Assembly (NCBI RefSeq): GCF_003048375.1
Contig: NZ_CP021642.1
Span: 806,001-870,000, forward strand
DNA length: 64,000 bases
Source of the DNA: Campylobacter concisus
GTDB lineage: Bacteria; Campylobacterota; Campylobacteria; Campylobacterales; Campylobacteraceae
Direction: 5' to 3'
Numbering within the stretch: the first letter of the stretch is position 1; every line of letters starts with the position of its first letter. Positions 9,377-18,420 of this stretch are shown in pieces. A program made the position numbers and the translations under genes. The notes below the pieces were generated by a model that worked only from the letters and a program-made list of their open reading frames with translations, had not been told where the DNA came from and searched no databases.

Positions 9377-10417
9377 ATGAAAAAGATATTAAATTTTCTC
9401 TTGGTTTTTATTGTATTTTTGGGTGTAAATTTGACGGCTAAAGATGAGTTTATAAAGGAGCAGACGATGGCAGGGCAAAATTTAAAAGAAATTTATTTAG
9501 CAGGTGGCTGCTTTTGGGGCATGCAGGGCTATTTTAAAAAGATATTTGGCGTGGTGGATACGAAGGTGGGCTACGCAAATGGCAAGAGCGAGAGCACAAG
9601 CTACCGTGAGCTGCACGAGAGCGACCACGCCGAGACACTTTATGTGAAATTTGACGAAAACAGGGTCGCTTTGGCTGAAATTTTGGCTCATTTTTTTAGA
9701 GTGATCGACCCGACCTCGCTAAATAAACAGGGCAATGACGTCGGCAGGCAGTATAGAAGCGGGATTTACTATGTTAGCAAGGACGATCTTCCAGTTATTG
9801 AGAGCTTTATAAAGATCGAGCAAAAGAAATTTAAAGATAAGATCGTGGTTGAGGTGGCGCCACTTAAGAATTTTGTCATTGCCGAGGAGTATCATCAAGA
9901 CTATCTTGACAAAAACCCTTTTGGATACTGCCATATAGATCTAAATTTGGCAAATAAGCCGCTTTATGATGAGGCTAAATTTAAGCCGCTTAGCAAAGAG
10001 GAGCTAAAGAAAAATTTAAGTAGCGAGCAGTATGCCGTGACGCAGGAGGCGGCGACTGAGAGGCCATTTAGCAGCGAGTATGATAAATTTGACAAAAAGG
10101 GCATCTATGTCGATATCACCAGTGGCAAGCCGCTCTTTTCAAGCGCTGATAAATTTGATGCGGGGTGTGGCTGGCCAAGCTTCACAAAGCCTATCACGAC
10201 AACGGCGCTTGCGTATAGTGAGGACAACTCATTTATGATGAAAAGGGTTGAGGTGAGGTCTCAAAACAGCGACGCACACCTTGGGCATGTCTTTGAAGAT
10301 GGACCAAGCGATAGGGGCGGACTAAGGTACTGCATAAACGGCGCAAGCCTTAAATTTATACCGCTTGAGGATATGGCTAGGCTTGGATACGAGGAGTTTA
10401 TCCCCTACGTCAAGTAG
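9377..10417 (+). CDS. msrAB: exported MsrA-MsrB fusion, methionine sulfoxide reductase
   Basis: One polypeptide carries both stereospecific methionine sulfoxide reductases. An N-terminal signal segment (about 1-21) predicts a periplasmic or membrane-tethered enzyme. The MsrA domain begins with GGCFWGM, giving the nucleophile Cys45. The MsrB domain starts near residue 230, with CGWPSF and the catalytic RYCING towards the end. The two CxxC zinc pairs of many MsrB proteins are absent: at the first site the sequence reads [12 protein letters not shown]. This is therefore a zinc-free MsrB. C. jejuni, from memory, has separate msrA and msrB genes, whereas fusions occur in Helicobacter. It appears monocistronic. 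Confidence 0.92.
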   Translation: MKKILNFLLVFIVFLGVNLTAKDEFIKEQTMAGQNLKEIYLAGGCFWGMQGYFKKIFGVVDTKVGYANGKSESTSYRELHESDHAETLYVKFDENRVALAEILAHFFRVIDPTSLNKQGNDVGRQYRSGIYYVSKDDLPVIESFIKIEQKKFKDKIVVEVAPLKNFVIAEEYHQDYLDKNPFGYCHIDLNLANKPLYDEAKFKPLSKEELKKNLSSEQYAVTQEAATERPFSSEYDKFDKKGIYVDITSGKPLFSSADKFDAGCGWPSFTKPITTTALAYSEDNSFMMKRVEVRSQNSDAHLGHVFEDGPSDRGGLRYCINGASLKFIPLEDMARLGYEEFIPYVK

Positions 10418-10460
10418 CTTTTGTTGAAGCAAATCAATGGTTTGAAAAGTTTAATCAGAG

Positions 10461-10466
10461 TATAAT
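10461..10466 (+). promoter_or_regulatory. TATAAT -10 box of the DUF2249-DUF59 operon
   Basis: A perfect TATAAT 25 bases before the start codon at 10491, with AAAAGGAG in between. It is the only promoter-like site seen for the three-gene unit. Confidence 0.6.
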
Positions 10467-10490
10467 TCTCCAAAATCAAAAGGAGAAAAA

Positions 10491-10829
10491 ATGAGTGAAT
10501 TTTTCAAAAATGCAGAGCAGTTTAGCGTCGATGGTGCGACGGTGCCATTTTATAAATTTAGTGAAAATGGTGTAAGCTTTGTAGGCTTTGACTCACGTCC
10601 TTGCGTGCCGCCAGAGCCTATGATGAACGCGCTTTTGTCGATAAAATTTGCTGATAAAAATACAAAGATCGTGATGGTAAATCACAAATTTCCAGCTGGG
10701 CTCATCCCAAAGATAGAAAAGAGCTTTGACATTAAGCGCGAGGACCTTGAAGGCGGGGCTGTAAAGATGACTTTTAGCCTAAAAGAGGGTGCGAGTATCG
10801 AAAACATAGACACCAGCCTTTGCCACTAA
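10491..10829 (+). CDS. DUF2249-like small protein
   Basis: A 112-residue soluble protein. The segment DSRPCVPPEPMMNALLSI has the proline-rich turn (PPEP) of DUF2249 proteins, small TusA-like folds often found next to nitric-oxide and cytochrome oxidase-related genes. A cysteine precedes PPEP and another lies three residues from the end. The start codon has a strong AAAAGGAG site. The next gene begins one base after its stop. Family membership is inferred from the motif and context; the function is unknown. Confidence 0.7.
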   Translation: MSEFFKNAEQFSVDGATVPFYKFSENGVSFVGFDSRPCVPPEPMMNALLSIKFADKNTKIVMVNHKFPAGLIPKIEKSFDIKREDLEGGAVKMTFSLKEGASIENIDTSLCH

Positions 10830-10830
10830 A

Positions 10831-12021
10831 ATGCTTCTAAACACTTATGCACCGCCATTTAAGCTAGTTGGCGGCTACTTTATCGCTGGCATTTTTTTCT
10901 TAGTGCTTAGCCTTGGGGCGTTTTTTTACGCTGATTTTGAGACGATCAGCTCGCTAAATACGGCTGGCTTTTTGCATATATTTTTCGTGGGCTTTGTGAT
11001 GAGTATCATCATCGGAGCGCTCTATCAGCTAACTTCGGTCATCTTAGAAAAGCCATTTTTCACGGTCAAAGGGGCTATTTTAAATTTAGCCATTTTTTGC
11101 CTGTCGCTGCTTGCTATGAGCTATGCGATGATATTTGGCGAGGCTAGGATTTTGCAAATCAGCGGAGTTTTTCTCTTTGGTACACTTCTTTTTTTTGGCT
11201 CGACATATGCGCTAAGCTTTATGGGTAATGAAAAAAGAAGTTTCGCTGCCTTTGCGCTCTTTGCCTCGGCGATATTTTTATTAGTTGGCATAACACTTGG
11301 ATTTTGCCTAGTGATGATACTTGGCGGCACGCTTATGCTTGATTTTATGATGACGCTAAAATTTCATGTATATTTTGTGCTTGGTTTTGTGTTTTTTGTG
11401 ATACTTGGAGCTGCAAGCGTGCTTTTACCGATGTTTGCCTTGGCGCATGATCTTAAATTTACACTTAGCAAGGCTTCTCTTGCCTCTTATATTTTGGCTG
11501 GAGTTTTGCTGGCAATCGATGAAAATTTAGCTATTTTTGCACTGGTTGTGGCGGCTTTGCTTTTTATAGCACAGGCGTTTTATATCCTGAAAAAGCGCGT
11601 GAGAAAGGCGTATGACTACTGGAATGTAAATATCGCACTTTCGCTGCTTGCTTTGTTTGTGGCTGCTATATTTATGATTTTTGAAAAGCTAAATTTGGCT
11701 GCGTTTTTTATGATATATGGCTTTTTGTTTGCCTTTATCGTGGCTCATCTTTATAAGATCGCGCCATTTCTTATCTGGTATCACTATGTGGCGCCATTTG
11801 TTGGCAAGGCAAAAGTGCCGCTGCTTGATGCGATGATACTAAAAAAGGCGGCTTATTACGCCATAGCTTTTAATGTCATTTCGCTTGTGTGCTATCCTTT
11901 GGCGGTTGGCTTTGAGATGGGAAATTTAGTCTATGTAAGTATGATTTTTATGGCTTTAAGCATCATTTTGCTTGCTATAAATATGATAAATGTTTTTAAA
12001 TTTACTGGTTTTAAAGGATAA
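10831..12021 (+). CDS. polytopic membrane protein, NnrS/oxidase-subunit-like
   Basis: A 396-residue protein made almost entirely of hydrophobic segments, about 11-12 by eye. Several histidines sit in or next to membrane helices: FLHIFFVGF, KFHVYFVLG, FALAHDL, VAHLYKI and WYHYVAPF. Such a pattern is typical of haem- or copper-binding membrane proteins such as NnrS or relatives of oxidase subunit I. The DUF2249 gene upstream and the DUF59 gene downstream support a role in nitrosative stress, respiration or metal-cofactor handling. I cannot assign the exact family from sequence alone, so the function is inference. Confidence 0.65.
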   Translation: MLLNTYAPPFKLVGGYFIAGIFFLVLSLGAFFYADFETISSLNTAGFLHIFFVGFVMSIIIGALYQLTSVILEKPFFTVKGAILNLAIFCLSLLAMSYAMIFGEARILQISGVFLFGTLLFFGSTYALSFMGNEKRSFAAFALFASAIFLLVGITLGFCLVMILGGTLMLDFMMTLKFHVYFVLGFVFFVILGAASVLLPMFALAHDLKFTLSKASLASYILAGVLLAIDENLAIFALVVAALLFIAQAFYILKKRVRKAYDYWNVNIALSLLALFVAAIFMIFEKLNLAAFFMIYGFLFAFIVAHLYKIAPFLIWYHYVAPFVGKAKVPLLDAMILKKAAYYAIAFNVISLVCYPLAVGFEMGNLVYVSMIFMALSIILLAINMINVFKFTGFKG

Positions 12022-12024
12022 AAA

Positions 12025-12321
12025 ATGAAAGAAAAAATTTATGATGCTCTGTCAAATATCGTCGATCCCGAGGTTGGCTTTGACATTGTTTCACTTGGGC
12101 TCATATATGATGCGAGCTGCGATGAAAACGGCAAAGCAAAGGTGACGATGACGCTTTCAACTAAGTCTTGTCCACTTCATGAGATGATACTTGGCTGGGT
12201 TGAAACGGCTGTGCTTGGTGTGGAGGGTGTGAAAGAGTGTGAGATCGACCTAGTTTGGGAGCCAGAGTGGAATATCCAAATGGCAAGCGACTTTGTAAAA
12301 GCACAACTTGGAGTGCAATAA
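12025..12321 (+). CDS. DUF59/MIP18-family metal-sulfur cluster assembly factor
   Basis: A 98-residue protein with the MIP18/SufT/PaaD layout. VDPEVGFDIVSLGLIYD at about 12-28 is the family signature, followed by TMTLSTKSCPLHEMI with the conserved cysteine. Relatives help iron-sulfur cluster insertion. It ends a three-gene operon with the DUF2249 and membrane protein genes. A strong terminator follows. The implied client could be a metalloprotein related to the upstream membrane protein; this is inference. Confidence 0.85.
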   Translation: MKEKIYDALSNIVDPEVGFDIVSLGLIYDASCDENGKAKVTMTLSTKSCPLHEMILGWVETAVLGVEGVKECEIDLVWEPEWNIQMASDFVKAQLGVQ

Positions 12322-12329
12322 TAAATTTG

Positions 12330-12370
12330 GCTAGAAATTTGGCTTTGCTGGCAAATTTCTAGCTTTTCTT
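12330..12370 (+). terminator. intrinsic terminator after the DUF59 operon
   Basis: Twelve-base arms GCTAGAAATTTG and CAAATTTCTAGC form a perfect stem around a ten-base loop, followed by TTTTCTTCTT. The rest of the gap to ftsZ (to 12605) is AT-rich and holds no gene I can support. Confidence 0.85.
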
Positions 12371-12605
12371 CTTAAACTTCTACTTTAAATTTTAAAAATA
12401 TCATAAAGCGTAGTTAAATTTGCTTGGGAGTGCTTAAACTTTTTAATAAATTTACAAATAAATTTATACAAGTGAAAACTAAAAATAATGCGAGTTATAG
12501 AATATAATTTTAGGCATTTGCTAGGTAATGGTTAAAAATTGAATATATAAAAAGGTAAATTGCAAGATAAACTTGCAATTTAACAGGAGAATTTTTAGCT
12601 AGGAC

Positions 12606-13745
12606 TTAGTCCATTTGGTGGCGAAGATACGATGGGATATCTAGCTGAGAGATATACTCATCACTGTTATATCCGCCACTTACTCTTCTTTTTAAAACGA
12701 TATTTTTATTTAGAAGATCATTTTCAGGCTCTTGGGCTATTTTTTTTTCTTCACTTTCTTTTTCAGCACCTTTAAAACCTGTTGCGATGATAGTAACTTC
12801 GACTTTATTGTCTTCTATGTTTTCATCGGTTGTTGTACCAAAGATCACATCAGCATCGTCATCAGATGCCTCCTCGATCATTGACATCGCGCTATGAAGA
12901 TCGTCAAGTGAGCAGTTTGGATGCATTTTAAAATGAACTAAAACGCCAAGCGCTCCGTTTATATTCATGTTATCAAGTAATGGAGACTGGATAGCATTTT
13001 TGATAGCTTCTTGAGCTGCACCCTCGCCATAAGCCTCGCCAACGCCCATTAAAGCATGACCTCTGTGGCTCATAACTGTTTTTACGTCAGCAAAGTCGAG
13101 GTTGATATCGCTAACACCAGAGTCAAGCACGATAGAGCACATACCATTTACTGCTCTTGCAAGCACTTCATCAACCATTTTAAAGCTCTCTTTGATGCCT
13201 GATTTTTTATCTATCAAAGTTAAAAGTCTGTCGTTTGGTATGATAACGATAGAGTCGCTCTCTTTTCTAAGCTCGCTTAGACCGATATCAGCTAGTTTGC
13301 TGCGCTTTTTACCCTCAAATGAAAAAGGCATAGTCACAACAGCAACTGTTAGCGCACCTATCTCTTTTGCAGCTTGTGCAACAACTGGAGCAGCGCCTGT
13401 ACCTGTACCACCACCAAGACCTGAAGCGATAAATACAACATCAGAAGTCTCAAGAGCACTTTTTATCTCTTCGTAGCTCTCTTGTGCAGCTTCTTTGCCA
13501 ACTTCTGGTCTCATACCAGCGCCAAGACCTTTTGTCTTTTTCTCACCAAGCTGTATCTTTGTGTGTGCAGGAGAATTGTCAAGTGCCTTAGCATCTGTAT
13601 TTGCTATCATTAGATCGATGTCTAAATTTGGATTCTCTCTTATGATGTGGTTTATCATATTACCACCACCACCACCTACGCCTACTACCTTTATCTTTGC
13701 GCTATATAGGCTCTTGTTCTCTTCGATTGTGAAACTGTTGCTCAT
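12606..13745 (-). CDS. ftsZ: cell division protein FtsZ
   Basis: Tubulin-like GTPase that forms the division ring. The signature loop GGGTGTG is at 111-117 and VGVGGGGGN near 21-29. The C-terminal tail ends in DIPSYLRHQMD, a version of the conserved peptide that binds FtsA. I choose the ATG at 13745 because AGGAG lies eight bases upstream. An in-frame ATG further up at 13787 would overlap ftsA and add a non-conserved leader. The gene is 14 bases after ftsA on the same strand. It is probably cotranscribed with ppiD and ftsA. Confidence 0.97.
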   Translation of the reverse strand: MSNSFTIEENKSLYSAKIKVVGVGGGGGNMINHIIRENPNLDIDLMIANTDAKALDNSPAHTKIQLGEKKTKGLGAGMRPEVGKEAAQESYEEIKSALETSDVVFIASGLGGGTGTGAAPVVAQAAKEIGALTVAVVTMPFSFEGKKRSKLADIGLSELRKESDSIVIIPNDRLLTLIDKKSGIKESFKMVDEVLARAVNGMCSIVLDSGVSDINLDFADVKTVMSHRGHALMGVGEAYGEGAAQEAIKNAIQSPLLDNMNINGALGVLVHFKMHPNCSLDDLHSAMSMIEEASDDDADVIFGTTTDENIEDNKVEVTIIATGFKGAEKESEEKKIAQEPENDLLNKNIVLKRRVSGGYNSDEYISQLDIPSYLRHQMD

Positions 13746-13759
13746 AGTAAAAATTCTCC

Positions 13760-15178
13760 TCAAAATAGTTGTGTCATGCTGTGCCAAAATTTCTTTAAAG
13801 CACTTGGTTTTTTTTCTTGCTTACTTATATCAGCGATATTTGCAAGCTCGTTTTTGTTGTTTTTTTGCTCTAAATTTATATCCATATTTACAAGCTCAAT
13901 GCCCTCTTCAAAATCATCTTTATCCTGTTTCTTTACTTCAAATTTCTCTTTTTTCTCTTCTTCAAAAATGTTGAAATTTGCTTTTGGCTTTGATCTTAAT
14001 TCGCCTTTATATCTCATCTTTTTTTCTGAGTCTATCTCATAAGGTGTAAATTCACCAGCGCCATACATGCAAAGTCCTATGGCACAAGAATTTGCTGGAT
14101 CTCTTAAAATTTCATATAAGCCATCCATCTCTTTTGGTCTTGCGATCCTAACTGGCATGTTGTCAAATATCGCAGAAGCTAGATCTTTTAGTCCATCAAG
14201 CTTTGTCATGCCGCCAGTTAGTACTATGCCAGCGCCAACAAGATCTTTATATCCACTATCTTCAAGCATATTTGCAAGTACCATCACAGTCTCTTCTGCT
14301 CTAGCTGAGATGACATTTGATATAACATCAAGTGAAACTTCGTGTGTTTTTTGCTCATCACCAAGTCTTGGAAGCTCGATAAGATCAACTGATTTATTTA
14401 CTAGCTTGCCATATTCTAGTTTTATCTCTTCAGCTTTTGGTAAAGGAGTATGAAGCGCCATTGAAAGATCTATGGTTATATTTGCAGAGCCAACGTGTAG
14501 ATATGAGTTATACCTTAGTGAATTTCCAGCGTGCACTACCATATTACATGTCTCGCCGCCCATATCTATAAGTGCAACACCAAGTTCTTTTTCATCTTTT
14601 GTTAGTGTTGCTATGGCTGAAGCGTAACCAGAAAGAACTACATTATCAACCTGCACGCCTGCTAAATTTACAGCCTTTCTTAGGTTGCTTAGTTGTGATT
14701 TTTGAATACTTATGATATGAGTTTGCACTTCAAGTCTAGTGCCATTCATGCCAATAGGATCTTCTATAAATTCTTGTCCATCCACTTTAAAGTTGTAAGG
14801 TAAGACATGAAGTTTTTCATATTCTGGGGAAGTCTCGGCATTGTGATCTGCCATCTGCATAGCACGCTCTATCTCTTTTATGCCTATTTCATGATTTGGT
14901 ATATTTACTACGCCACTACTATTTACGCTTTTAGTATATTTGCCAGATATCGAAACTACTACTCTTTCGTAGTGTGTGCCCGCAACTTTTTGCGCTTCTA
15001 TGAGTGCATTTTTTATAGATTTTGCAGCTAGTTCAATGTTGTTTATAGCACCTTTTTTTATACCTTGTGCTTTTTCTGTGCCTATTCCTATTATCTTTAT
15101 GCCATCATCATTTTGCTCTGCTATAACAGCGCAAATTTGAAATGATCCGACATCTATGCCTAAAATTCTAGTACTCAA
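13760..15178 (-). CDS. ftsA: cell division protein FtsA
   Basis: Actin-fold ATPase that anchors FtsZ to the membrane. ILGIDVGSFQICAVIAE at the N-terminus is the phosphate-1 motif, VALIDMGGETCNMVV is phosphate-2 and GIVLTGGMTKLDG is the adenosine motif. The last residues (KKFWHSMTQLF) form the amphipathic membrane-targeting helix. At 472 residues it is longer than the E. coli protein because of a charged linker near 400-455 before that helix. It lies five bases after ppiD and just before ftsZ. Confidence 0.96.
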   Translation of the reverse strand: MSTRILGIDVGSFQICAVIAEQNDDGIKIIGIGTEKAQGIKKGAINNIELAAKSIKNALIEAQKVAGTHYERVVVSISGKYTKSVNSSGVVNIPNHEIGIKEIERAMQMADHNAETSPEYEKLHVLPYNFKVDGQEFIEDPIGMNGTRLEVQTHIISIQKSQLSNLRKAVNLAGVQVDNVVLSGYASAIATLTKDEKELGVALIDMGGETCNMVVHAGNSLRYNSYLHVGSANITIDLSMALHTPLPKAEEIKLEYGKLVNKSVDLIELPRLGDEQKTHEVSLDVISNVISARAEETVMVLANMLEDSGYKDLVGAGIVLTGGMTKLDGLKDLASAIFDNMPVRIARPKEMDGLYEILRDPANSCAIGLCMYGAGEFTPYEIDSEKKMRYKGELRSKPKANFNIFEEEKKEKFEVKKQDKDDFEEGIELVNMDINLEQKNNKNELANIADISKQEKKPSALKKFWHSMTQLF

Positions 15179-15183
15179 AATTT

Positions 15184-16641
15184 TTACCTTTTGACATATT
15201 CTTTAACTTCATAATATTTTAGAAGCTTGTTTGTTAAATCTTTTATCAACTCGTTGTTTTTAAGCATTGCAACATTTTGTTGTGTTATTTGCTTATAGTT
15301 GTTATTTATATTGTTAGTAAGCAATCTTTGTTCCAAAATATCGTACACTACGGCTTTGTCATCTAATATAACATAACCTTTTGTGTTGTTAGTGTCAAAA
15401 AGTTGAGATACAAAAGCTCTTGTATCGCTCTCATTTAAGCCCGCAATAGAGCCATTTACCTCTCTACTAACAAAGCCAACATCTGTGCCTTTGAAGTTTT
15501 GTAGAGTCTCTTTTGCTTTTGCTGTTAAAATTTCTTTTTCTTTTTTACTTTTATAAATTTCAAGCACATTAGCTCTTGCTTGTTCAAAGCTCATAGGTTG
15601 TGGAGGAGTTATACTTTTTACTCTAGCTATCAAATAGCCATCTTTATAGATAAATGGTTTTATCACTTCGCCAACTTTTGCGCCCTTTATCTCATCAAGT
15701 GAAAAAGTAGCGTTGTCTTCATTTACACTTATAAAACCATTAGTTGCAAGCTCAGCTTTTTTAACAGCAACATACTTTTCTAAAGCGTTAGTTTTACTTT
15801 GCTCTATGTTGTAGTCTTTATTAACTTCAGCCTTTACTTCATTAAAAGGTTTTATCTTGTCATCAGAACCCTTGTATTTATCTTGGTTCTCGTTATAGTA
15901 AGATTTTAAAACGCTTTCGTTTGCGTCGCTTTTTTCTGACTCGACAAAGTATGTATCTATGCCATAAAGTGTCTTTGTCATATAGTTATTTTTATTTATC
16001 TCCCAAAGATCTTTTAGCTCTTTCTCATCTACTTTGATCTCGTTTTGATCAGCATTTACTACTTGCACAGCTAATTTATCTTGCATGAAAAAGCTAGCTT
16101 CCATCATGGCGATATCTTCTTTGCTAGCAGGTAGATTTAAAATAGTTCTAAGTTTATCTAGCAAGATGGTTAGTTTTAGATTGTCTTCAAAATCAGTTGG
16201 ATTTATCCTGGCTCTTCTTAGCACATCGTAGTATAAATTTTTGTCAAAAACGCCGTCTTTTTGAAATGTTGGATCGACGATTATATATTTCAAAACATCA
16301 TCTTTATTTACGCTAAGACCGATGTCGTCTGCAAAATTTAGTAGTAAATTTTCTTGAATAGCAGCTTGAAGTGCAGCATTTTCTAAACCTAACTCTTCAG
16401 CTTTCTCTTGAGTTAATTTGCCTTCAAACACATTGTTATAGTACTGATATAACCTATCGTATTTTTGTTGCAACTCTTGAACGCTTATATTTCTATGTCC
16501 TACTTTGGCTACTGAAGTAGCTCTGTTGCTGTTTAGATCGTATGCGCCCCAGCCGACAAAACCAGCACCGACAAAAGCTATCGTGCTTACCCAAATTGTC
16601 ACGACTAGGTATTTTTTATGTTTTTGCATCCAAGATAACAT
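15184..16641 (-). CDS. ppiD: PpiD/SurA-like membrane-anchored peptidylprolyl isomerase
   Basis: A 485-residue envelope chaperone. A cytoplasmic start (MLSWMQKHKKYL) is followed by one membrane helix at about 12-32, then a SurA_N/PpiD helical region with QELQQKYDRLYQ. The parvulin-like domain in the C-terminal half is divergent, so isomerase activity is uncertain. PpiD proteins help newly secreted proteins leave the Sec translocon. It is the first gene of the ppiD-ftsA-ftsZ unit, and a TAAAAT box (complement of 16681-16686) lies upstream. Pairing with ftsA/ftsZ is a Campylobacter arrangement. Confidence 0.88.
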   Translation of the reverse strand: MLSWMQKHKKYLVVTIWVSTIAFVGAGFVGWGAYDLNSNRATSVAKVGHRNISVQELQQKYDRLYQYYNNVFEGKLTQEKAEELGLENAALQAAIQENLLLNFADDIGLSVNKDDVLKYIIVDPTFQKDGVFDKNLYYDVLRRARINPTDFEDNLKLTILLDKLRTILNLPASKEDIAMMEASFFMQDKLAVQVVNADQNEIKVDEKELKDLWEINKNNYMTKTLYGIDTYFVESEKSDANESVLKSYYNENQDKYKGSDDKIKPFNEVKAEVNKDYNIEQSKTNALEKYVAVKKAELATNGFISVNEDNATFSLDEIKGAKVGEVIKPFIYKDGYLIARVKSITPPQPMSFEQARANVLEIYKSKKEKEILTAKAKETLQNFKGTDVGFVSREVNGSIAGLNESDTRAFVSQLFDTNNTKGYVILDDKAVVYDILEQRLLTNNINNNYKQITQQNVAMLKNNELIKDLTNKLLKYYEVKEYVKR

Positions 16642-16744
16642 TAAGTTCTTCCTTTAAAATACTAACAAAGCTTGTGCGATATTTTATAGAAATTTGGCTT
16701 AAATAAGCTTAAAATGGGGCTTTATAAAAACGTTTCTTGCTAAA

Positions 16745-16779
16745 TTTTTACTAACATTTTTTATCTTTGTTAGCAAAAA
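16745..16779 (-). terminator. hairpin after the aldolase-like gene
   Basis: Near-perfect 12-base arms (TTTTTACTAACA and TGTTAGCAAAAA) directly follow the stop of the minus-strand aldolase-like gene. They could end its transcript ahead of the ppiD promoter. Confidence 0.45.
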
Positions 16780-16780
16780 T

Positions 16781-17368
16781 TTAAATGCTAAAATCGCTGT
16801 AATCACCAGTAAAATGAAGCAGTTTGCAGCTATTTTCTAACAAAGCTATATCTTTTGCAAGTAGCTGAGGGCTCCTGCTATACGCGTAAACGCCGTATCC
16901 TTTGATCACGACGACATTAGTGTTTTTTTCTATCATTGCTCTATAAATTTCTGTCTCAGCACGCTCATACCAGTCGTCAAACTGCTTTGGATCATAGACT
17001 AAAATTTCATTAAATCTCATGCATCCAAAATAGTCTTTTGGTGCGATCTTTTCATGTTTCATTGCATAAGCTGTCACGTATGGAGGCATGGCGTAGCAGA
17101 CAAATTTTGCTTCATTTATGTTTTTGTAGATATTTAAGTGTATATCAGCATCCAAGCTTGCATCATTCCATCGGTAGTCTTTTTTTGATGAAAGAAGCGT
17201 TAGATCACTATCTTGCAAGTCGTCAAAAATGGCACTTTGCTTGTTGATGATAAATTGATTTTTTTCTACCCTTGCTGAGATAGAACCATGAAAAACACCA
17301 AAAAAATTCTTTCTAAACATCGAAAGAGATATCTTTTTTATCTCATTTGTTGAGTGCAATAAGTCCAT
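16781..17368 (-). CDS. class II aldolase/adducin-like protein, metal site lost
   Basis: A 195-residue protein with the class II aldolase/adducin fold. It keeps GSISAR (28-33) and a DADIHLNIY segment (73-81). The HxH zinc pair expected after that strand is replaced (FVCYAMPPYVTAYAM, 89-103), and the usual NHG-type histidine is a tyrosine in KGYGVYAY. Without these ligands, aldolase chemistry is unlikely. It is transcribed divergently from rsmH and sits next to ppiD-ftsA-ftsZ. A binding or structural role, as in adducin, is possible but is inference. Confidence 0.8.
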   Translation of the reverse strand: MDLLHSTNEIKKISLSMFRKNFFGVFHGSISARVEKNQFIINKQSAIFDDLQDSDLTLLSSKKDYRWNDASLDADIHLNIYKNINEAKFVCYAMPPYVTAYAMKHEKIAPKDYFGCMRFNEILVYDPKQFDDWYERAETEIYRAMIEKNTNVVVIKGYGVYAYSRSPQLLAKDIALLENSCKLLHFTGDYSDFSI

Positions 17369-17494
17369 TTTTTCTCCTATGTTTGGGTGATTATATTTAA
17401 GCTATCTTAAAATTTGTGTAAAATTTTATGTAATGATAGCTTTTTAAGTAAAATTTCGATAAATTTTCACACTAATTTCATTAAAGAGGCAGTG

Positions 17495-18418
17495 TTGCAA
17501 AGTCCGCATATTAGCGTTTTACTTGACGAAGTTTTATCATTTTTTAAAGACCTGCGTGGAAATTTTATAGATTGCACGCTTGGATATGCCGGACATTCTA
17601 GTGCTATTTTGTCTCAAAATGAAAATTTAAATTTGATCGCTTGCGATAGAGATAGTGAAGCTATAAATTTCTCGCTCAAAGAACTTGAGCCATTTGGCAG
17701 CAGAGTGAAAATTTATAAGAGCAATTTCTCTGAGCTTATTAGCAAACTTAGCAGCGATGAAATTTCAAATGTTAGAGGGATTTTAGCTGACATCGGCGTT
17801 AGCTCTTTACAGATAGATAAAGATGATAGAGGTTTTGGCCTTGGCTCAAGTGCGCTTGATATGCGCATGGATAAAGAGCGAGGATTTAGCGCCTATGACG
17901 TGGTAAATGATTACTCGTTTGATGAGTTAGTTAGGATTTTTAGGGATTACGGCGAGCTAAAAAATGCCGCTGGGATCGCAAATAAGATAATAAATGCTAG
18001 AAATTTAGGCGAGATAACAAGCGCAAAAGAGCTTGCAAATATAATAGGCACAGCCCAGATAAAAGGGCGCGGTGTTAGCCCTGCAATCCTTGCTTTTCAG
18101 GCGATCAGGATAGAGGTAAATGGCGAGCTAGACGAGCTAACAAATTTGCTTGATAGTATAGAAAAGGGCGGTTTTAAAGATTGCTTGGTGGCGATCATAA
18201 CATTTCACTCGCTTGAAGATAGGATCGTAAAAGAGCGCTTCAAAAAGTGGGCAAACAGCTGTATCTGCCCGCCTGGCATCTACCGATGTGAGTGCGGAAA
18301 TAACCACGAACTGGGCGAAATTTTAACCAAAAAACCACTAACAGCAAGCCAAAGTGAGCTAGCGCAAAACTCACGAAGCAAGAGCGCAAAACTGCGTGTT
18401 TTTAAGATAAAGGGATAA
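17495..18418 (+). CDS. rsmH: 16S rRNA (cytosine(1402)-N(4))-methyltransferase RsmH
   Basis: Methylates C1402 in the decoding centre of 16S rRNA. The sequence begins PHISVLLDEV, continues with DCTLGYAGHS (SAM motif I) and has ADIGVSSLQIDKDDRGF (motif IV) and ITFHSLEDRIVK near the C-terminus. I place the start at the TTG at 17495, five bases after AAAGAGG. The reading frame stays open further upstream to 17414, but that leader is not conserved. A GTG at 17492 is the alternative. The FtsL-like gene follows two bases later, the normal dcw-cluster order. Confidence 0.93.
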   Translation: MQSPHISVLLDEVLSFFKDLRGNFIDCTLGYAGHSSAILSQNENLNLIACDRDSEAINFSLKELEPFGSRVKIYKSNFSELISKLSSDEISNVRGILADIGVSSLQIDKDDRGFGLGSSALDMRMDKERGFSAYDVVNDYSFDELVRIFRDYGELKNAAGIANKIINARNLGEITSAKELANIIGTAQIKGRGVSPAILAFQAIRIEVNGELDELTNLLDSIEKGGFKDCLVAIITFHSLEDRIVKERFKKWANSCICPPGIYRCECGNNHELGEILTKKPLTASQSELAQNSRSKSAKLRVFKIKG

Positions 18419-18420
18419 AG

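Noticed and set aside
12606-13787. Longer ftsZ reading frame starting at 13787
   Set aside because: It would overlap ftsA and add 14 residues not seen in FtsZ proteins. The ATG at 13745 has AGGAG at the right distance.
13495-13974. 159-codon plus-strand open frame across ftsZ/ftsA
   Set aside because: It is antisense to two conserved genes, has no ribosome binding site and no protein-like pattern.
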